In this document: piece after piece, positions 1 through 12,044 of the stretch
How positions within the stretch are numbered: the stretch's first letter is position 1
Layout: the number at the start of each line of letters is the position of its first letter
Assembly (NCBI GenBank): GCA_014529385.2
Contig: CM043953.1
Coordinates: forward strand, 65,943,872 to 66,007,871
From: Adiantum capillus-veneris
Lineage: Eukaryota > Streptophyta > Polypodiopsida > Polypodiales > Pteridaceae
Length of the DNA: 64,000 nucleotides
Direction of reading: 5' to 3'
Translations under genes and position numbers: made by a program
Notes under the pieces: generated by a model
The model's database searches: none
Told to the model about the DNA's origin: nothing
What the model saw: the letters and a program-made list of their open reading frames with translations, nothing else

Positions 1-1422
1 AAGTGAGCTTTTTTTATAAAAAAAATTTAAAATGCTAATTCAAATGCCCCACACACACACACCAGCTCACATAGCCCGCGGCCCACCTTCATAAGGAAAC
101 ACACACACCCAACCACACTGGCCAGTCCTGGCGTTTTCGAAAAAAACTCAACACACGTGCGCGTTGATCTCAGCTGTAGTCTCGCCCACTTGCTACGCTG
201 TCATAAACACCCATACACGTGCAGACCGTTGACCCGGAGTCGCCCCCGCTTTGGCTTGACATATACACACGTACAACGGGTTATGAGGTTGCCTGGCTTG
301 GCGCATCCGACCCAAACACACACATGCCCCCTCGTAGCTCGTCCGCTGCAAAGACCCCACCAAACAGCTCGCTTTATAGTGATTCACACACACACATACA
401 TTCTCATTACCTGCATCGGTCATACCTGCTCAATATAGGTATGGTAGGCAACCCAGATGCATGTGTTGACCCCCTCCTGCTCGTAGATTTCTCAACTCTC
501 CGCCCCACCTGCTCAGAGCTCGATTTCAGTTCTCGCAGGCAGCCGGGACAGATATTTTCTGCAGCTGATCCAATTCGCTGGGATTTTCTCCATTCTCTAG
601 AACACTCTCTCTCATCCTCAGCTGAGGCCCAAGGACTCTGTCACCTGTGCACACCGCCACCGCCGACCCATCAAAAAAAAATTTACTAACAAAAAAATAA
701 AAATTGATGATTTGGGAGGGCTCGTTCCCACCTTTTCGCATTTCACCTAGCTCCACCCAAAGTCTTGCTTGGAAAAGGGCTGGTCTCTTACATCTTCACC
801 ACCCTGCAGGTCTATCACCTCGATATTAGTTGTTTAACTCGACTCTTGTGTGTGTATATGGCATTTAATATTTTGAGCTCGTTTGAATGTCAATGGATCC
901 CTCTGAGCTAGGAGCTTATGCACACGTGCTTTTTTTTGTGTAGCCAAAATCTTTGCATGGATGTGTTCTGTGTTGAATTTTGTGTTTGGGCTAGATGTCA
1001 AATGATTGCCAAATACCAAAATTGATTGTTTTAAACAAGATGTTGGTCGGTTTCCAAAGTGTGGAGCTTCCATTGAAGGACATCTAGTGCACTCAATTTC
1101 AAATTTTTCCTTCAAAAGGCTACATCATTTTGAGTTTATGGGATTATTGCTATACCAAATTCCCACTAAGTTAACTCATAAATGATCATGACTAGTTGCA
1201 CTCTATGACTATTATACTCTCGCTCTTTTCTTGACTTGTGCTACATGAGAGCAAATTTCTAAAATTTGTGTGCATCTATTTGGCAATTGGGCATTACACT
1301 TTTAGTGCTTTGCAAAATAAAATGAATTCTTTTTAGCATGCAAGCCACCATTGAATGATTCAAAGATGCTTGGTGGGGAATGTGCATTAAAATTTGAGCT
1401 TGTAATTGATTGAGCATGTTTT
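1..1422. other. Intergenic DNA without recognisable gene
   Basis: A (CA)n tract lies near position 50, and CA-rich sequence runs to about 400. Open frames on the plus strand between 157 and 689 overlap one another in different frames and show no domain or biased codon use. From about 840 the sequence becomes AT-rich. I see no promoter, RNA gene or retroelement domain here. Confidence 0.6.
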
Positions 1423-1967
1423 TAGTGCTTGAATTGAATGTAAGAACCTTGCATAGCACTAAAATTGAGCTTTTTTGGATGAACATGGGAGAGCATTATC
1501 CTTTTTAAGTTTGTGAATGAAGAATGCACTACAATTTGAACTTGGCATTGCTCGATACTTTTTTGGTGCTTAATATGTATGCAAAAATCATCGCATAGCA
1601 CTAAATTGGGTTTTTTGAATGACCATGAGAGATTAGTAAAATTTTGAGCTTGTGATTGAGCATTTTTCTAGTGCTTGGCTTGATTGAAATTCTCATTTGC
1701 ACTAAAATGGCAAGCTCTATTTGGCATGCATGTGAGCTTCATGAGAGAGTTGCACTAAATGATGAGTTGTGACTGGTTGGTCGGACTTTGTGCTAAAAAT
1801 TGAACATTACTTGTACATTTTCGTGCTTGAACATAAAAAATCATTGGAAAGCACTAAAATAAAGCTTGTTTTAATGGCCGAGAGTGAGCATTAAACTTTT
1901 GGGGTTGTGGTTGATTGTGCATGCTTTTAGTGCTTGTGTTGAGCTTCCAAATGCTTAAAGAGCACTA
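1423..1967. repeat. Decayed tandem repeat with an embedded inverted pair
   Basis: Five diverged units are seen. Each carries TAGTGC (or GGTGCT/CGTGCT), followed about 22-28 bases later by its complement GCACTA: 1423/1456, 1565/1598, 1669/1699, 1822/1851 and 1928/1962. Unit spacing is about 105-155 bp. Each unit could form a short hairpin. Single GCACTA copies outside pairs are also present. I infer an old satellite or amplified fold-back unit. Confidence 0.6.
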
Positions 1968-2050
1968 ATGATTTTTGAGTTGTTTTGAAAGGGTGTGGCA
2001 GGAGTGTGACTTCCAAATGATCCAACAAGGGTTCATCATTCCAATAATGC

Positions 2051-2400
2051 AAAATTTGGCTAATTAGAGTCATTCCAATTGATTGGATTAAAAGTTGTAT
2101 ATATGCTAGCTCACAGCTTGGTCAAAAGTTAATTTTTTTCATTTTGAGCTAGTATTTACCCAATTTTTTTGAGCACTTTCAAAGTACAAAATTTGGCTAT
2201 TGAGAGCCATTCATTTTAATTTCATTAAGTTGCAGTCATCTCTAGCTCATAGATGCTCTAAAATTGAAAATTCATGTAAGCTAGTTGTTAGCCAACTTTT
2301 TGAAAGGATTTTAATTGTAAAATTTGGCTATCAAGAGCCACTTCATTTCATTCAAAAGTTGCATTATTTTCAGCTCTTAGCTTGTTTTTCCATATTTCAA
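2051..2400. repeat. Diverged tandem repeat, about 134-bp unit, three copies
   Basis: AAAATTTGGCTA recurs at 2051, 2188 and 2319. Each is followed by AGAGYCA-like sequence, an AAGTTG block and a CTAGCTC/CAGCTC block in the same order. Spacing is 137 and 131 bp. It directly abuts the truncated end of copia A. Nothing coding is seen. Confidence 0.65.
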
Positions 2401-2439
2401 GTTGGGCTAGAAATCAAACTTTTGAATCATGCATGAGAG

Positions 2440-3049
2440 GACATTTTCAGAAACCCCCATAGGCTGTACATTTACCTCATTGTAACTTACATTCGTATTT
2501 CCACCACTGAAAAGAGGCAACAAAGTGTCATAAATGTCCCGTGAGCTTACATTATTGTCTCTAGTACATGACAGCAAGGGCTGAACTGAATCTTCCACAA
2601 ACACTACATCCCGAGAAACCAGAATACGTTTTGTTTGCGGATGATACAACCTATAACCTTTGCTTTCAGTACTATAACCAACAAAAACACATTTGACAGC
2701 CTTATCATCCAATTTTCTGCGCTGCACTTGTGGCACCAAAGCATATGCCAAACAGCCAAAAACACGCATGTGCGCAATAGAAGGCTTTCTATCATGCCAT
2801 GCTTCATATGGAGTAATAGACTGCAAAGCTTTCGTAGGACACCTGTTAAGTACATAAGTGGCACACATGATGGCCTCAAGCCAAAAAGAATGCGGTAAAG
2901 CTTGACTTTTGACCATACATCATGCCATTTCCATCAGTGACCTGTTTTTCCTCTCAGCAACACCATTTTGCTGAGGTGTATAAGGCACTGTACATTGGTG
3001 TTTTATCCCACGACTAGCGAGAAATGCATTAAATTCATGAGACATATAC
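2440..3049 (-). pseudogene. Copia A integrase C-terminal half (broken)
   Basis: The frame encodes the end of the rve core (HEFNAF, then TPQQNGVAERKNRS with the catalytic Glu). The GKGR-like segment follows (LDDKAVKCVFVGYS, KGYRLYHPQTKRILVSRDVVF). The first two catalytic Asp residues fall in the 543-bp deletion. A TGA after MEMA (about 2924) replaces the CGA codon of copia B, a C-to-T change at CpG. The frame ends at the truncation, where unrelated sequence begins. Confidence 0.88.
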
Positions 3050-4417
3050 TGTACATCTGTCATCCACAAATTTGACTACAAGTCCAAGTCTAGCAAGTGC
3101 AGATATAGACAAGAGATTCTTCTTGATCCCAGGTACATAAAGTGCATCAACAAGTGTGAAGGAACTGCCATTAGCAGCAGTGAGCACAATCTTTCCAACT
3201 CCCTGAACTGGATAAGAGGAATTGTTGGCACAAGTGACTGAATTCCCATGAGGGACAGACTCGAGAGAGGTGAACAATTCACGATGTGAGGTAATGTGCT
3301 TTGTAGCAGCATTCTCGAAATACCACACATGTGAATCTGCAGCAACTGACAAGCATGCATCATGGACAGCAGGATTGTAAGTGCACTCTGCGCTAAAAGC
3401 CCATTCTGCATCAACATTAGCAACACAGTCTCCTTTCACAGAAGACTCAACAATGGCTGCATTTGTAGTGGAACCAGCATTTGCAGTGGAACCACCCTCT
3501 TTCTTCTTAGCCTCTTTGGCCTTCAACTTAGGACACGACTTGATCAAGTGATCATTGGCTTTACAATAATGGCAACGCATCTTCTTTTTGCCCTTATCAC
3601 CAGAATTTCTAGACGAATTGCTGCCAGCAAAGGCATAAGGAACAGAGTTTTTGCCACTCGCAGCAGAACCATAAGAAGTGGCTGCATTGTTGCTACCACC
3701 CTTTCTTTGAGAAGCAATAAAAGCCTGTTCAACTGCACGCTGTCTAGTCCTGTTTTTTCTGGAAAGTGACTCTTGCAACAGCAATGTGCATAATGCATCA
3801 AACTTGACAGCTTCTGGATTTCCTTGGGTCATCAGTCTCCAAGTACTAGCAAAAGTCTGGTAGGAATCTGGTAAGGCATCAAGAACAGTCTGCACAAGGG
3901 AACTGTATGAAATGACTTCACCTGCAGAAAGAAGTTGCTCATTGATATCCTTGACACTAGCAAGGAAAGTGTCCATATCATCTTCCTCATGCATAATCTC
4001 CAGCTCTTTACGCAGCAAAGCAATTTTAGCCTCATTGCGTCTTGCATAAAGACCTGCTAGAATATCCCAAGCCTGTTTTGCAGATTTTGCTGAACGAATG
4101 TGAGGAACAATGGTGCGCTTCACAGACAACGCAATCAATGCATGAGCCTGCGCATCCTTAACATCCCAACGAGCTTGTTCTGCCATAGGCAAAACAACTC
4201 TAACAACTGAAATCCTTGCAGCAAGACCTGCAACATCCTCAACATCGCCTACATCCTTAGAACCAGGACGTACATCAATGCCTTGCACAATGTTCCAGAC
4301 ACCCTTTGACACAAGAACATGTTGCATCATATAAGCCCACATAGGGTAGTTGTCCCCATCCAACCTGTCCTCAACAGCAAACATCTTGAACACATCTGTG
4401 TTGTTGTTGTCAGCCAT
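3050..4417 (-). pseudogene. Copia A gag-protease (broken)
   Basis: I place the start at the ATG at 4417 (MADNNNTDVF), 20 codons inside a longer open frame, because the copia gag motif begins there. The N-terminal half is the UBN2-type gag of copia capsids. A CCHC zinc knuckle (CHYCKANDHLIKSC) lies near 3555-3600, followed by a Lys-rich linker. The retropepsin follows, but its D-S-G-A is replaced: the site reads YFENAATKH where copia B has YFDSGATKH. After CTV, a 543-bp deletion joins protease to late integrase sequence and reaches a stop after YVS. The product, if made, would be a capsid protein with inactive protease. Confidence 0.9.
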
Positions 4418-4765
4418 GGTAAATGTTGCACCTGATGTGAAAACTGTCCGAAAATAGGAGAAATGAAGCGGGAACAACCTGTGCTATATAGCACAAACCG
4501 TAGAAGACTGTAAGGCACCTGTTATGCAAAAAACGGCACTGACAGAAATCTTGCACAAAATGACGAAATAGCCTGTGCAGTACTGTCTGTAGTGGAAACG
4601 GAGGCCGAAATGAGCCCAAATCAAAATTCTGAGCAGACCGAGCTGTTCGAGCTCTCCCAAAATATTTGTCGACCTGTGAACGCTTGCCAAAGCTCACTGA
4701 AATCGGAGAAAGTGAGCAGGCGTGTGCTGGAGCATTTGGCGACTAAGCCCGGGAGGACATGACCT

Positions 4766-4777
4766 GCTTTGATACCA
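4766..4777 (-). promoter_or_regulatory. Primer-binding site of copia A
   Basis: TGGTATCAAAGC on the minus strand begins two bases inside the 5' LTR. It matches the 3' end complement of plant initiator-Met tRNA except for one base (consensus TGGTATCAGAGC). Confidence 0.85.
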
Positions 4778-4779
4778 AT

Positions 4780-5006
4780 TGTTGGAATTAGGGTTGCAGA
4801 GAAACACACACAGCTTGGAGAAGACGAAGGAAGCTCAAGGCACACAATAGAGAGTGTATTACTTAGTGTGCAATGGAAAGATAGATAGCCCTAGAGTGAT
4901 GGGCGTATATACAATGCACGGGGGAAAAAACCTCCTAAAGAGGGAAAAAATGCCGCGGTGGTCCTAGTGTGTTCACACACATCACTACCACATGTATATG
5001 GTAACA
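4780..5006 (-). repeat. 5' LTR of copia A
   Basis: 227 bp. Read on the minus strand it begins TGTTACCATATACA and ends ATTCCAACA. It is nearly identical to the 3' LTR of copia B (47793-48019). The right flank starts ATAAT; the partner TSD is lost with the truncated end. Confidence 0.93.
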
Positions 5007-6650
5007 ATAATCAATTACACTTTCTTTCTTATTAGTCTTCTCTACTTGATTATGTGGAGTGAGATTGTATTAGTGTGATCGTAGATCTCTAATCCCTTTT
5101 TTGAGTTAATCTATTCTATCCACACCCTTGGCCATGGTGTGTGAGGGCTATGGCTTCCTTCTCTTCATCTCTCTCTACAAGGTGCGGTTAGTGTGTGTGC
5201 ATACGTAGTCGTATTGAGGGGTTGTGCCGGAATGGACACACTAATGCAGAGTAGGTATGTTAATTGCATGCTTGTGTAGTTGTGAATAAGAGTGATTGAT
5301 GTGAGAGGTTAATTTCAACCGCATGATTGTGTGCAAGTGATTAGTGAGTAGGAATGTGTTGTTTATTAGAGGAAGCCCCTTTCCATGGCTTCTCTCTATG
5401 ATGAGAAGAAGGATCCCTTGAATCCTCTATGTCTATACATCTTAGACTCGTGCTTCCATGCCCTAGCCGGGTTGCTCGATCCACGATTTGACAATTTTGT
5501 GGGTTGCAATTAGGTCGTGCTACAACGCATCCCTACAATATCCATTCTTGATTTCCATCACGAAAGCTCTTCTAGCAAGTTCTCCTTTTCAATGTAGGGC
5601 ATTTCTCAAACCTTAGACATGGGAAAACGAGGTGCTATATCTTCCAAAGCAATGCAAGTTGTCTTAGAAGAATAGCAAAAGAAACTCGAAGAGGTAATGG
5701 AGAGCTTAGTGAAAGAACAACCATAGACAACAATTCCACACCAAGTTATAGGCAAGTATGCCTTTAGGTATAGTGAGAGGGGACTGCTCCAAAATTGGGG
5801 GATGACAATTCCAATCGAGGTAGTAAAAATTCCAATTGACATGGCTATTATAGAGCAGGTAGTGGACACATTCAATGCTAGCATAGCCACATTAACAATC
5901 AATGAAAGACACATCTAGTTGACTGTTGCAACGATTTCCCATATCTTCAGATTTCCCTTTGATAAAAAAAGCCCAACCTTGTACAACTGACATAGTCAAT
6001 GGTTGTCCCAATGAGACACTCGACTTAAAATTTTCCAATTTAACCAGCACAACCATAAATGTAGATCCATGTGTTTAGGTAGCATTAATGCAAATTCGTC
6101 AATTTAGGTAGCATGACCATAAATGCTGATTTATCAATTTATGTAGCATAAGTGCATATCTAGAGGTTTAGGTAGCACAAGGTTTAAGTAGAACGTCCAA
6201 TTGGTGTTGATTTACCGGTTTAGGCAACACCCATTACAAAACCATACTGTAGTGGTTGACTACCACTGCTACTTCTATGATTTTGTCAACTTGAGTATAT
6301 AATGGAAATGATTTGGATTATACTGATTGGATTTGGTTTATGATATTGATGATGACAATGGTATGGATTTGGACTTGGTACTGATGGATCTTGGATATTG
6401 AATGATGAATGTGACCAATGATATCCTAATACATGAGGATATGACACATACTGCTTATCCTATGATATAGGATACTAAAACATGTATGTGGATGATTAAA
6501 GGCATAAGCAAATTTAAATTGTTTTTGTTAGTAAGATTTTATTTTGCCATATGATGTTTCAAATATGTAAACAACTGTTTTGGACAAGTATGCCTTGAAG
6601 GATAATAATATAGCAACTAAGGACACTTGCTTCCTTAAGGGAGAGGTATG
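5007..6650. other. AT-rich DNA, no recognised gene
   Basis: At 5619-5919 on the plus strand lies a broken frame (start MGKRGAISS, with at least two stops) ending IATLTINERHI. It may be a relic of a retroelement gag, but I cannot classify it. The rest holds no domain, RNA gene or LTR I can identify. Confidence 0.45.
6074..6231. repeat. Degenerate minisatellite (TTTAGGTAGCA core)
   Basis: TTTAGGTAGCA occurs at about 6074, 6103 and 6167. Variants TTTATGTAGCATA (6138), TTTAAGTAGAAC (6183) and TTTAGGCAACAC (6220) lie between and after them. Spacing is about 29-37 bp. No coding sense. Confidence 0.5.
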
Positions 6651-7572
6651 TAATGGTATTTAATTATGATGCATTATATGCAAGGCTGACAGGTGAAAAA
6701 ATCTAGACCATTGGATTGTCTAACGGTAAATATGAGATACAAATAGATATATAGGGAGAGCTCTTATGAGTAATGGTTATTTTATGTCCAAGCAGACAAT
6801 TGTAATTATTTTTTAGCATTGATTACTATCTATAAATAAATACATGCAAAAAGAAAATGCTCACCCTTGCACAAGGGGAGATTGTACCAAGTGCTCCATG
6901 GCTCTCTTCTTCTCTCCTCTTGCTTCATGCGTATGCGTGACACTCCATTTTAGGAGGTGTGCATGCACATGATCCCATGCTCTTTCTCACTTTCTATCTG
7001 TGTTCGATTATGTATCACATCAAATTTTGTGCATGCATAATTTACTAAGTATGCATGATTGTAGACTATGTTGCTCGAATGCTATGCTATTTCATGTATG
7101 TGCAGGTACTTGTTAAATCCAAAGTAAAGTAGTTTCTTATTTTTAGTAAAGTGTTTGTAGTTTTAGTAAATAGCACGTGTTTGTAATGGAAAAACTAGAC
7201 AAACCTTTTAAAATCAAGGCATGTGGCTTATCCCAAATGGATGTAACATTTTGCAGTGATAAATGACGAAGGAAAAGAGGATTGGTACCCTATGCATTGT
7301 TTTTCTGTGTAAACAGTTCAGTCTGTATGCAGTTACTTGTGAGTTTCCTTAATTCTATTCAAGTACTGAAAGTTGTCTGTTAACAAGTTTTATGAATGGG
7401 ATGATTGTGGGAGATTTTTGTACTCCTTTGTTGCCAATTAGCATAAGCCCCAACAACACTTGGCGATCTTGGTGATTCTGGAACGCATTCATTAGGGTCA
7501 ATTGGTCAATGGAATTGATTATGGATTATGGCAACTGAACTTGATGAGTTCCTGATGGAATTTTCTAACTAG

Positions 7573-9420
7573 GTGGCGGAAGAAGAAGAAGAAAGGGAGG
7601 AGTATAATAGACCCTTTTTGGAGACATATTTTGACTTACTACGAGATGATTTGGGACTGAACATAGCAGTGAGGATCCATCAGTATAGGGTTAGTTTTGT
7701 GCCCTTGGGGCCTACAATGCCCTTGCCTATCCTTCTACTACAAAAAGTAGTTTATTGAATATATAAGATCTCATAGAAGAAGAAGAATAATTTCATGAGT
7801 GGTTCACGGGAACAACCACCAATTACAACGTATGGCACTAAATTTCAGAAGAGAAGATGGGATGCTTGGCTTGAAGCTCAAATTCAAAGATTAGGCGGAG
7901 ATTCAGGAGATGACATCCCTAAAGTAGGGGTGATCATAGGTTTTCCATCAATCGTTGAGGGGACAAAGTCATAGAAATCCAACCATACAAGGGGGAACCC
8001 TTTACAAGAAGGAGGGGAGAGTTCTTCACACAAGCCAAAAGAGCGGCGAAGAACCCCAAAGGCTCCTAGAAGGGTTATCCACCAATTAATTGGAGTTCAA
8101 GCAGTCCACCAATTTTTGAGATCAAGGAGACAATTGAAGATTCAACCACCCTATTCCAATTACACCTATTACCACCATTGACATTTAACCCATTGGGAGG
8201 TCAACCACCCCCTTAACCACCTGTAATGGCACAACTACCACCACCCAACCCTAAAGTAGGGGCAAAAAAATTCAATGTGAAATATGTTGACAGCCATGTG
8301 GGGCAGTTTCAGACTAGGTGGTCTACAGGTGGGTATGATGTGTGTTACAATGATGCAATCAAGAACAAGCATTTTGCGGCAACATTGCAAGGGAAAGCCA
8401 TGACATGGTTCATGTAGTACGGTATTGCAACTTTTTCATACTATGGCAATTTGAAAATTAGATTTTTGGCTAGATTCAGGGCAAAAAAGACCCCTGAAGA
8501 TGTCTTGACGAAGATCATGCACAACAGTTCAAGAACTTGATTAACAGACTACAAGAAAATCAGAGACCACCCTAGGAGAAATTAGAGGATTATTTCTATA
8601 GTGGAATGAGGAAACCTCAAGAGTGTTGTTGCAAGTCATGCACCCCTTGCCCAATAATAGGACTTTGGCAATTTGGTGGATGCAACAATGAGGGTTGAAA
8701 GGAGATATGGAGCAAACGAACATAAGAAAACCAGGAAGAAGAAATCCAAATAGGATTCAAATTCAAAAGAGGAAGAATCAGATGAGGATGAAGATGAAGA
8801 TTCAGGTACTGATTCATATGAGGAATCAGATATTGATAAAGATGAAGAAGATACATGGAATGCAAAGAAGAAAAAGAAGACAAAGAAAAAGAGATGTCAA
8901 GCAAAACAAAAAACAAGACAAATGGTAAATCACATTCTAAAGATGCCTCTAATATCAATTAACTGATTCTAGAAAGTTGCAAGAATTCAACCTTCACATT
9001 TGAAAATTCTTTTAAACCACCATTTTGCCAAGTATGCCAGAGACCTGAGTATGATTATGATAATTGCTATTATAATCCTAATTTTAGGGGAAGGAGACCA
9101 TCACATATTCTTATCATCATGTAATCAAGGGCAAATGTGGTGGCACCACAATCTTTCAAGACCAGATTTCAGAACACGGGTCCACCAAGGACATTTCACC
9201 AAGGAAATTGGCAGAATGGGTAGAGATACCAACAATAAAACAACACCTTGCAACCCTACACCTACTGGTGGAACTTTGGGACACATGCAAGGACTTGCAT
9301 GTGAATTGTGGTGCAAGCACATGACTGAGAGGGGAATCCCAATTGTGAACTATACACCTACAAATGCAGGATCTAGTTCTTCAAGTGAATGCAGTACTTT
9401 TGGAGGAGATTTCCCCTAAA
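7573..9420 (+). pseudogene. Gypsy P gag remnant
   Basis: Several frames contribute. Near 7573 there is an acidic stretch (EEEEEREE). At 8226-8480 a capsid-like segment (AATLQGKAMTWF, the position of the conserved WW/WF of Retrotrans_gag) is followed by a stop and continues as IRFLARFRAK. A Lys/Asp/Glu-rich linker lies at 8700-8930. Stops and frame changes are frequent, so no gag protein can be made. Confidence 0.55.
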
Positions 9421-9724
9421 GTTGAGGAGAAAAAAAGTCTATCAAAAGGGGAAATTTGGGAGCAGGAACCTGAAATGGCCCACACAAAAGTGACAAAAGG
9501 AGAAACTAGAAAATCAAATTCCTTAAAGGAGGCACATAGTTCCAAGGATTCACCTGATAAAGGACTATGATATGATCTCTTTGAAGCTTTGTTGGAAGTA
9601 CCTATTTCAATAAGGTAGGTTAACTACTCAAATTAGTCCCTAATTTTAGCCATAAATTTTTTCACAAAATTGACAAGCCAAATTAAAGATAAAGAAGGAA
9701 ATCAAAAGGAGGAAAGCAGTCAAA

Positions 9725-9991
9725 TTGATTCGGCCCAGATTGATTGTGGAGATGCAGCTCCAGTGGATGTGGACTACAAAGTACCTGCAATCAATATTTC
9801 CATTGGGTGTGTTGGTGGATGGAGGTTCAAGAGTCAACATTCTTTCTGAATCGGTCTACAAGAAATTGAATCTAATGAACCATCACATTTTCAGGTCAAA
9901 ATCCTTGACCAAAGGAGAGTGCAACCTTGGGGATTCTCAGAAATCAAACAATAAGTGTAGCAGGATTAACTGTTATGGTCAATTTTGTTAA
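9725..9991 (+). pseudogene. Gypsy P aspartic protease fragment
   Basis: Residues VLVDGGSRVNILSESVYKKL match the D-[ST]-G region of retropepsins in the DGGS form common in plant Athila/Tat-side gypsy elements. The reading frame breaks after about 60 further residues. It is preceded by short, interrupted gag-linker frames and followed by RT fragments in the same orientation. Confidence 0.7.
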
Positions 9992-10639
9992 TTTGAGGCT
10001 GGAAGAGTGAACATGCTCTTACCCAATGATTTTGGGTAGACCATGGGTGAGGGCAGACAAGGTGAAACAATTATGGGGTGCATATACAATTGCGATCAAA
10101 CAAAGAAAAAGAAGGTAAGGATGGAGATGGTTCCAAAGAAGACCATCCCACCTCGATTCAGACCTTTGTATGTAGAAGGGATTAATATGGGAGAAGCTAT
10201 TGAGGAAGGTAAGGAGGAGGGCTTTCTTCAGAGAAATAATATATTGGTCCCAATTTTTGAGCAAAAGATTGCAAATACAATAAAAAATAAGAAACAATCA
10301 CTTGAATTGAACAGGGAAGAAAACAATAAAAACAACTATGGAGCAGAGGTTGAAGGAGGAACGGGAGGCATATGAAGCCATCATGCATGATGTCCAAGAG
10401 TTCCTGAGTGAGAGAAGATGAACTAGAAGATATGAATTTAGGAGATAAAAATGACCCCAAGATGGTGAAAGTATCTATTGAATTGGATACTAAGTTTAAA
10501 ATGGCATTGAAAGCTTTGTTATTAGAATTCAATGATATGTTAATATGAAAGGAGAAAATCAAGTTGTATGCTAACACACTGCTAATTCGAAAATAGATGC
10601 AAAGCCAGTGAAGCAGGAGAGATATACGCTGAACCCCAA

Positions 10640-11430
10640 TTACACCAAACAAGTAAAGAAGAGCTATTGGAGGTTGGTTTCATTTACCTAATGGATAAAG
10701 TAACCTTACTATCACCAATTGTGGTTTTCCCAAAGAAGAATGGAAAAATCAGGGTGTGTATAGATTACAGAAGAATGTTGCCACAATCATTGATCCATTT
10801 CCTTTACCATATTGTGACATAATGTGGGTTGGTGTAGCTCATGAAGAAATATACAATTTTTTGGATGGTTTTAGTGGGTATAATTAGATTAGAATGGCCT
10901 TGAAGGATTGGGACGAAACAACCTTCATAATTGAATGGGGAGTGTATTCCTCCACAGTGATGAACTTTGGATTGAAGAATGCACCACCTGCTTTTTAGAA
11001 GTGGATCATGGAGGATTTTAGTCCTTACTTGACAACCTCAATGAAGGTATTCCTGGATGACTTCAGTGTTTCAAGAAAGAAGGATGATCACTTGAAGCAT
11101 TTGAGATTGTGCTTTGAGAAATGCAAAGAATCTAGGTTGTCATTAAACTCTGCAAAATGTGTCTTTGCTGTGAAGAGGAGCATTTTATTGGGACATATCA
11201 TCAGTAAGGAGGGAATAGCAATTGACCCAAGAAAAAGTGGAGGCACTCTTGAAGGCTTCACCACCAAAGATAATGAAACAAATGATGAGGTTCATAGGTC
11301 ATCTGAAGAAAAGCCATCAAAATTTTGTTGAATTTGTTGCAAACAAATCAAATAATTTGAAACATCAAAAAACTTTGAGCGTGTTAGCGTGCCAAAACCC
11401 CCAAAATATCTCTTGGATTGTGGAATTTTA
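10640..11430 (+). pseudogene. Gypsy P reverse transcriptase (decayed)
   Basis: The finger motif KIRVCIDYRR is at about 10745-10775. The catalytic box appears as VFLDDFSVS near 11050, followed by LRLCFEKC and LLGHIISKEGI. Several stops (for example TAG/TAA around 10880-11000) and frameshifts separate these. The catalytic Asp pair remains, but the protein cannot be translated as a unit. Confidence 0.78.
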
Positions 11431-11573
11431 ATGTTAGATGCAAATTATGAACAAGACAATGTTCTTTTGGGCTACAAAGTGCAATTTTGACTTTCTCTAC
11501 TTCCTCTCATCATCATCAGCCTCAAAACCGTGTCTTCCATTCTTCTTTCACGTAGAAGTGGCATAGCAAGTTT

Positions 11574-11855
11574 TTGAGGCACCTGGCTCATGTATGTTTA
11601 CCATTCACACATTTGAAAAAAAAGGATGTGGATTTTGTGTGGAAAGAAGAATTAGAAACTGCTTTTAACCTGCTGAAAAAGATGTTGGTAACTGCACCAA
11701 TATTAATTCCACCAAATTGGAAATTACCATTCCACTTGTTTGTGGATGCATCCCATGTAGTAGTGGGAGTAGTTCTCATGCAAAAATGCAAGCACTACTT
11801 CCATGTGAATCATCAAGCTTTGGTATATCTAGTTAACAAGCCTCATCTTTCAGGA
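11574..11855 (+). pseudogene. Gypsy P RNase H fragment
   Basis: The frame gives F-W-K-E-E-L-E-T-A-F (RT/RH connection), then FHLFVDASHVVVGVVL (first RNase H Asp). After a deletion comes FHVNHQALVYLVNKPHLSGRL. The block between the Asp motif and the NHQAL motif is missing. Homology ends at 11850, where sequence with CACACA begins. Confidence 0.75.
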
Positions 11856-12044
11856 AGGTTGTGTTCCCACACACAAACACCCACAAAGCTCGAGAACAAA
11901 AATTGAGCATTTTCCTCTTTGCTGAGTGAGAAGGACCCACGGAATTGAAGACAGAGCAAGATTTGGTAGCTCCCAATTGACTTGTAGGCGGAAAGCAAGA
12001 GAAAGAGACAAAGCTTGAAAGTTCCTTTTGGTTGCAGAGCAAAA

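Larger units (their letters stand above)
2440..5006 (-). mobile_element. Ty1/copia element A, 5' part only
   Basis: On the minus strand the order is 5' LTR (4780-5006), Met-tRNA primer site, gag, protease and integrase C-terminal half. The element stops abruptly at about 2440, inside the region between integrase and reverse transcriptase. RT, RNase H and the 3' LTR are absent. The sequence matches copia B at 44.2-46.0 kb closely throughout, so the two are one family. The LTRs of A and B are both 227 bp with only a few mismatches by eye. A has an internal deletion, a nonsense codon and a mutated protease site, so it is dead. Confidence 0.9.
6651..11855 (+). mobile_element. Decayed Ty3/gypsy element P
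   Basis: In order on the plus strand: a putative LTR with a TATA box (6831-6842, CTATAAATAAAT) ending ACAACA at 7458; a possible primer site (TGGCGATC, from 7461); gag remnants; protease with DGGS; RT with FLDDFS; RNase H up to about 11850. FLDDFS and NHQALVYLVNKP resemble the plant Athila/Tat side of gypsy, the same side as element O. Integrase and 3' LTR are missing. The LTR start (about 6651) is a guess; the coding parts are secure. Confidence 0.7.

Noticed and set aside
157-756. Overlapping open frames at the left end as a host gene
   Set aside because: Three frames on two strands overlap, composition follows CACA-rich sequence, and no domain, intron signal or codon bias supports any of them.
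7573-7758. Acidic 61-codon frame as a separate gene
   Set aside because: It starts at GTG, not ATG, and sits in the gag region of decayed element P.
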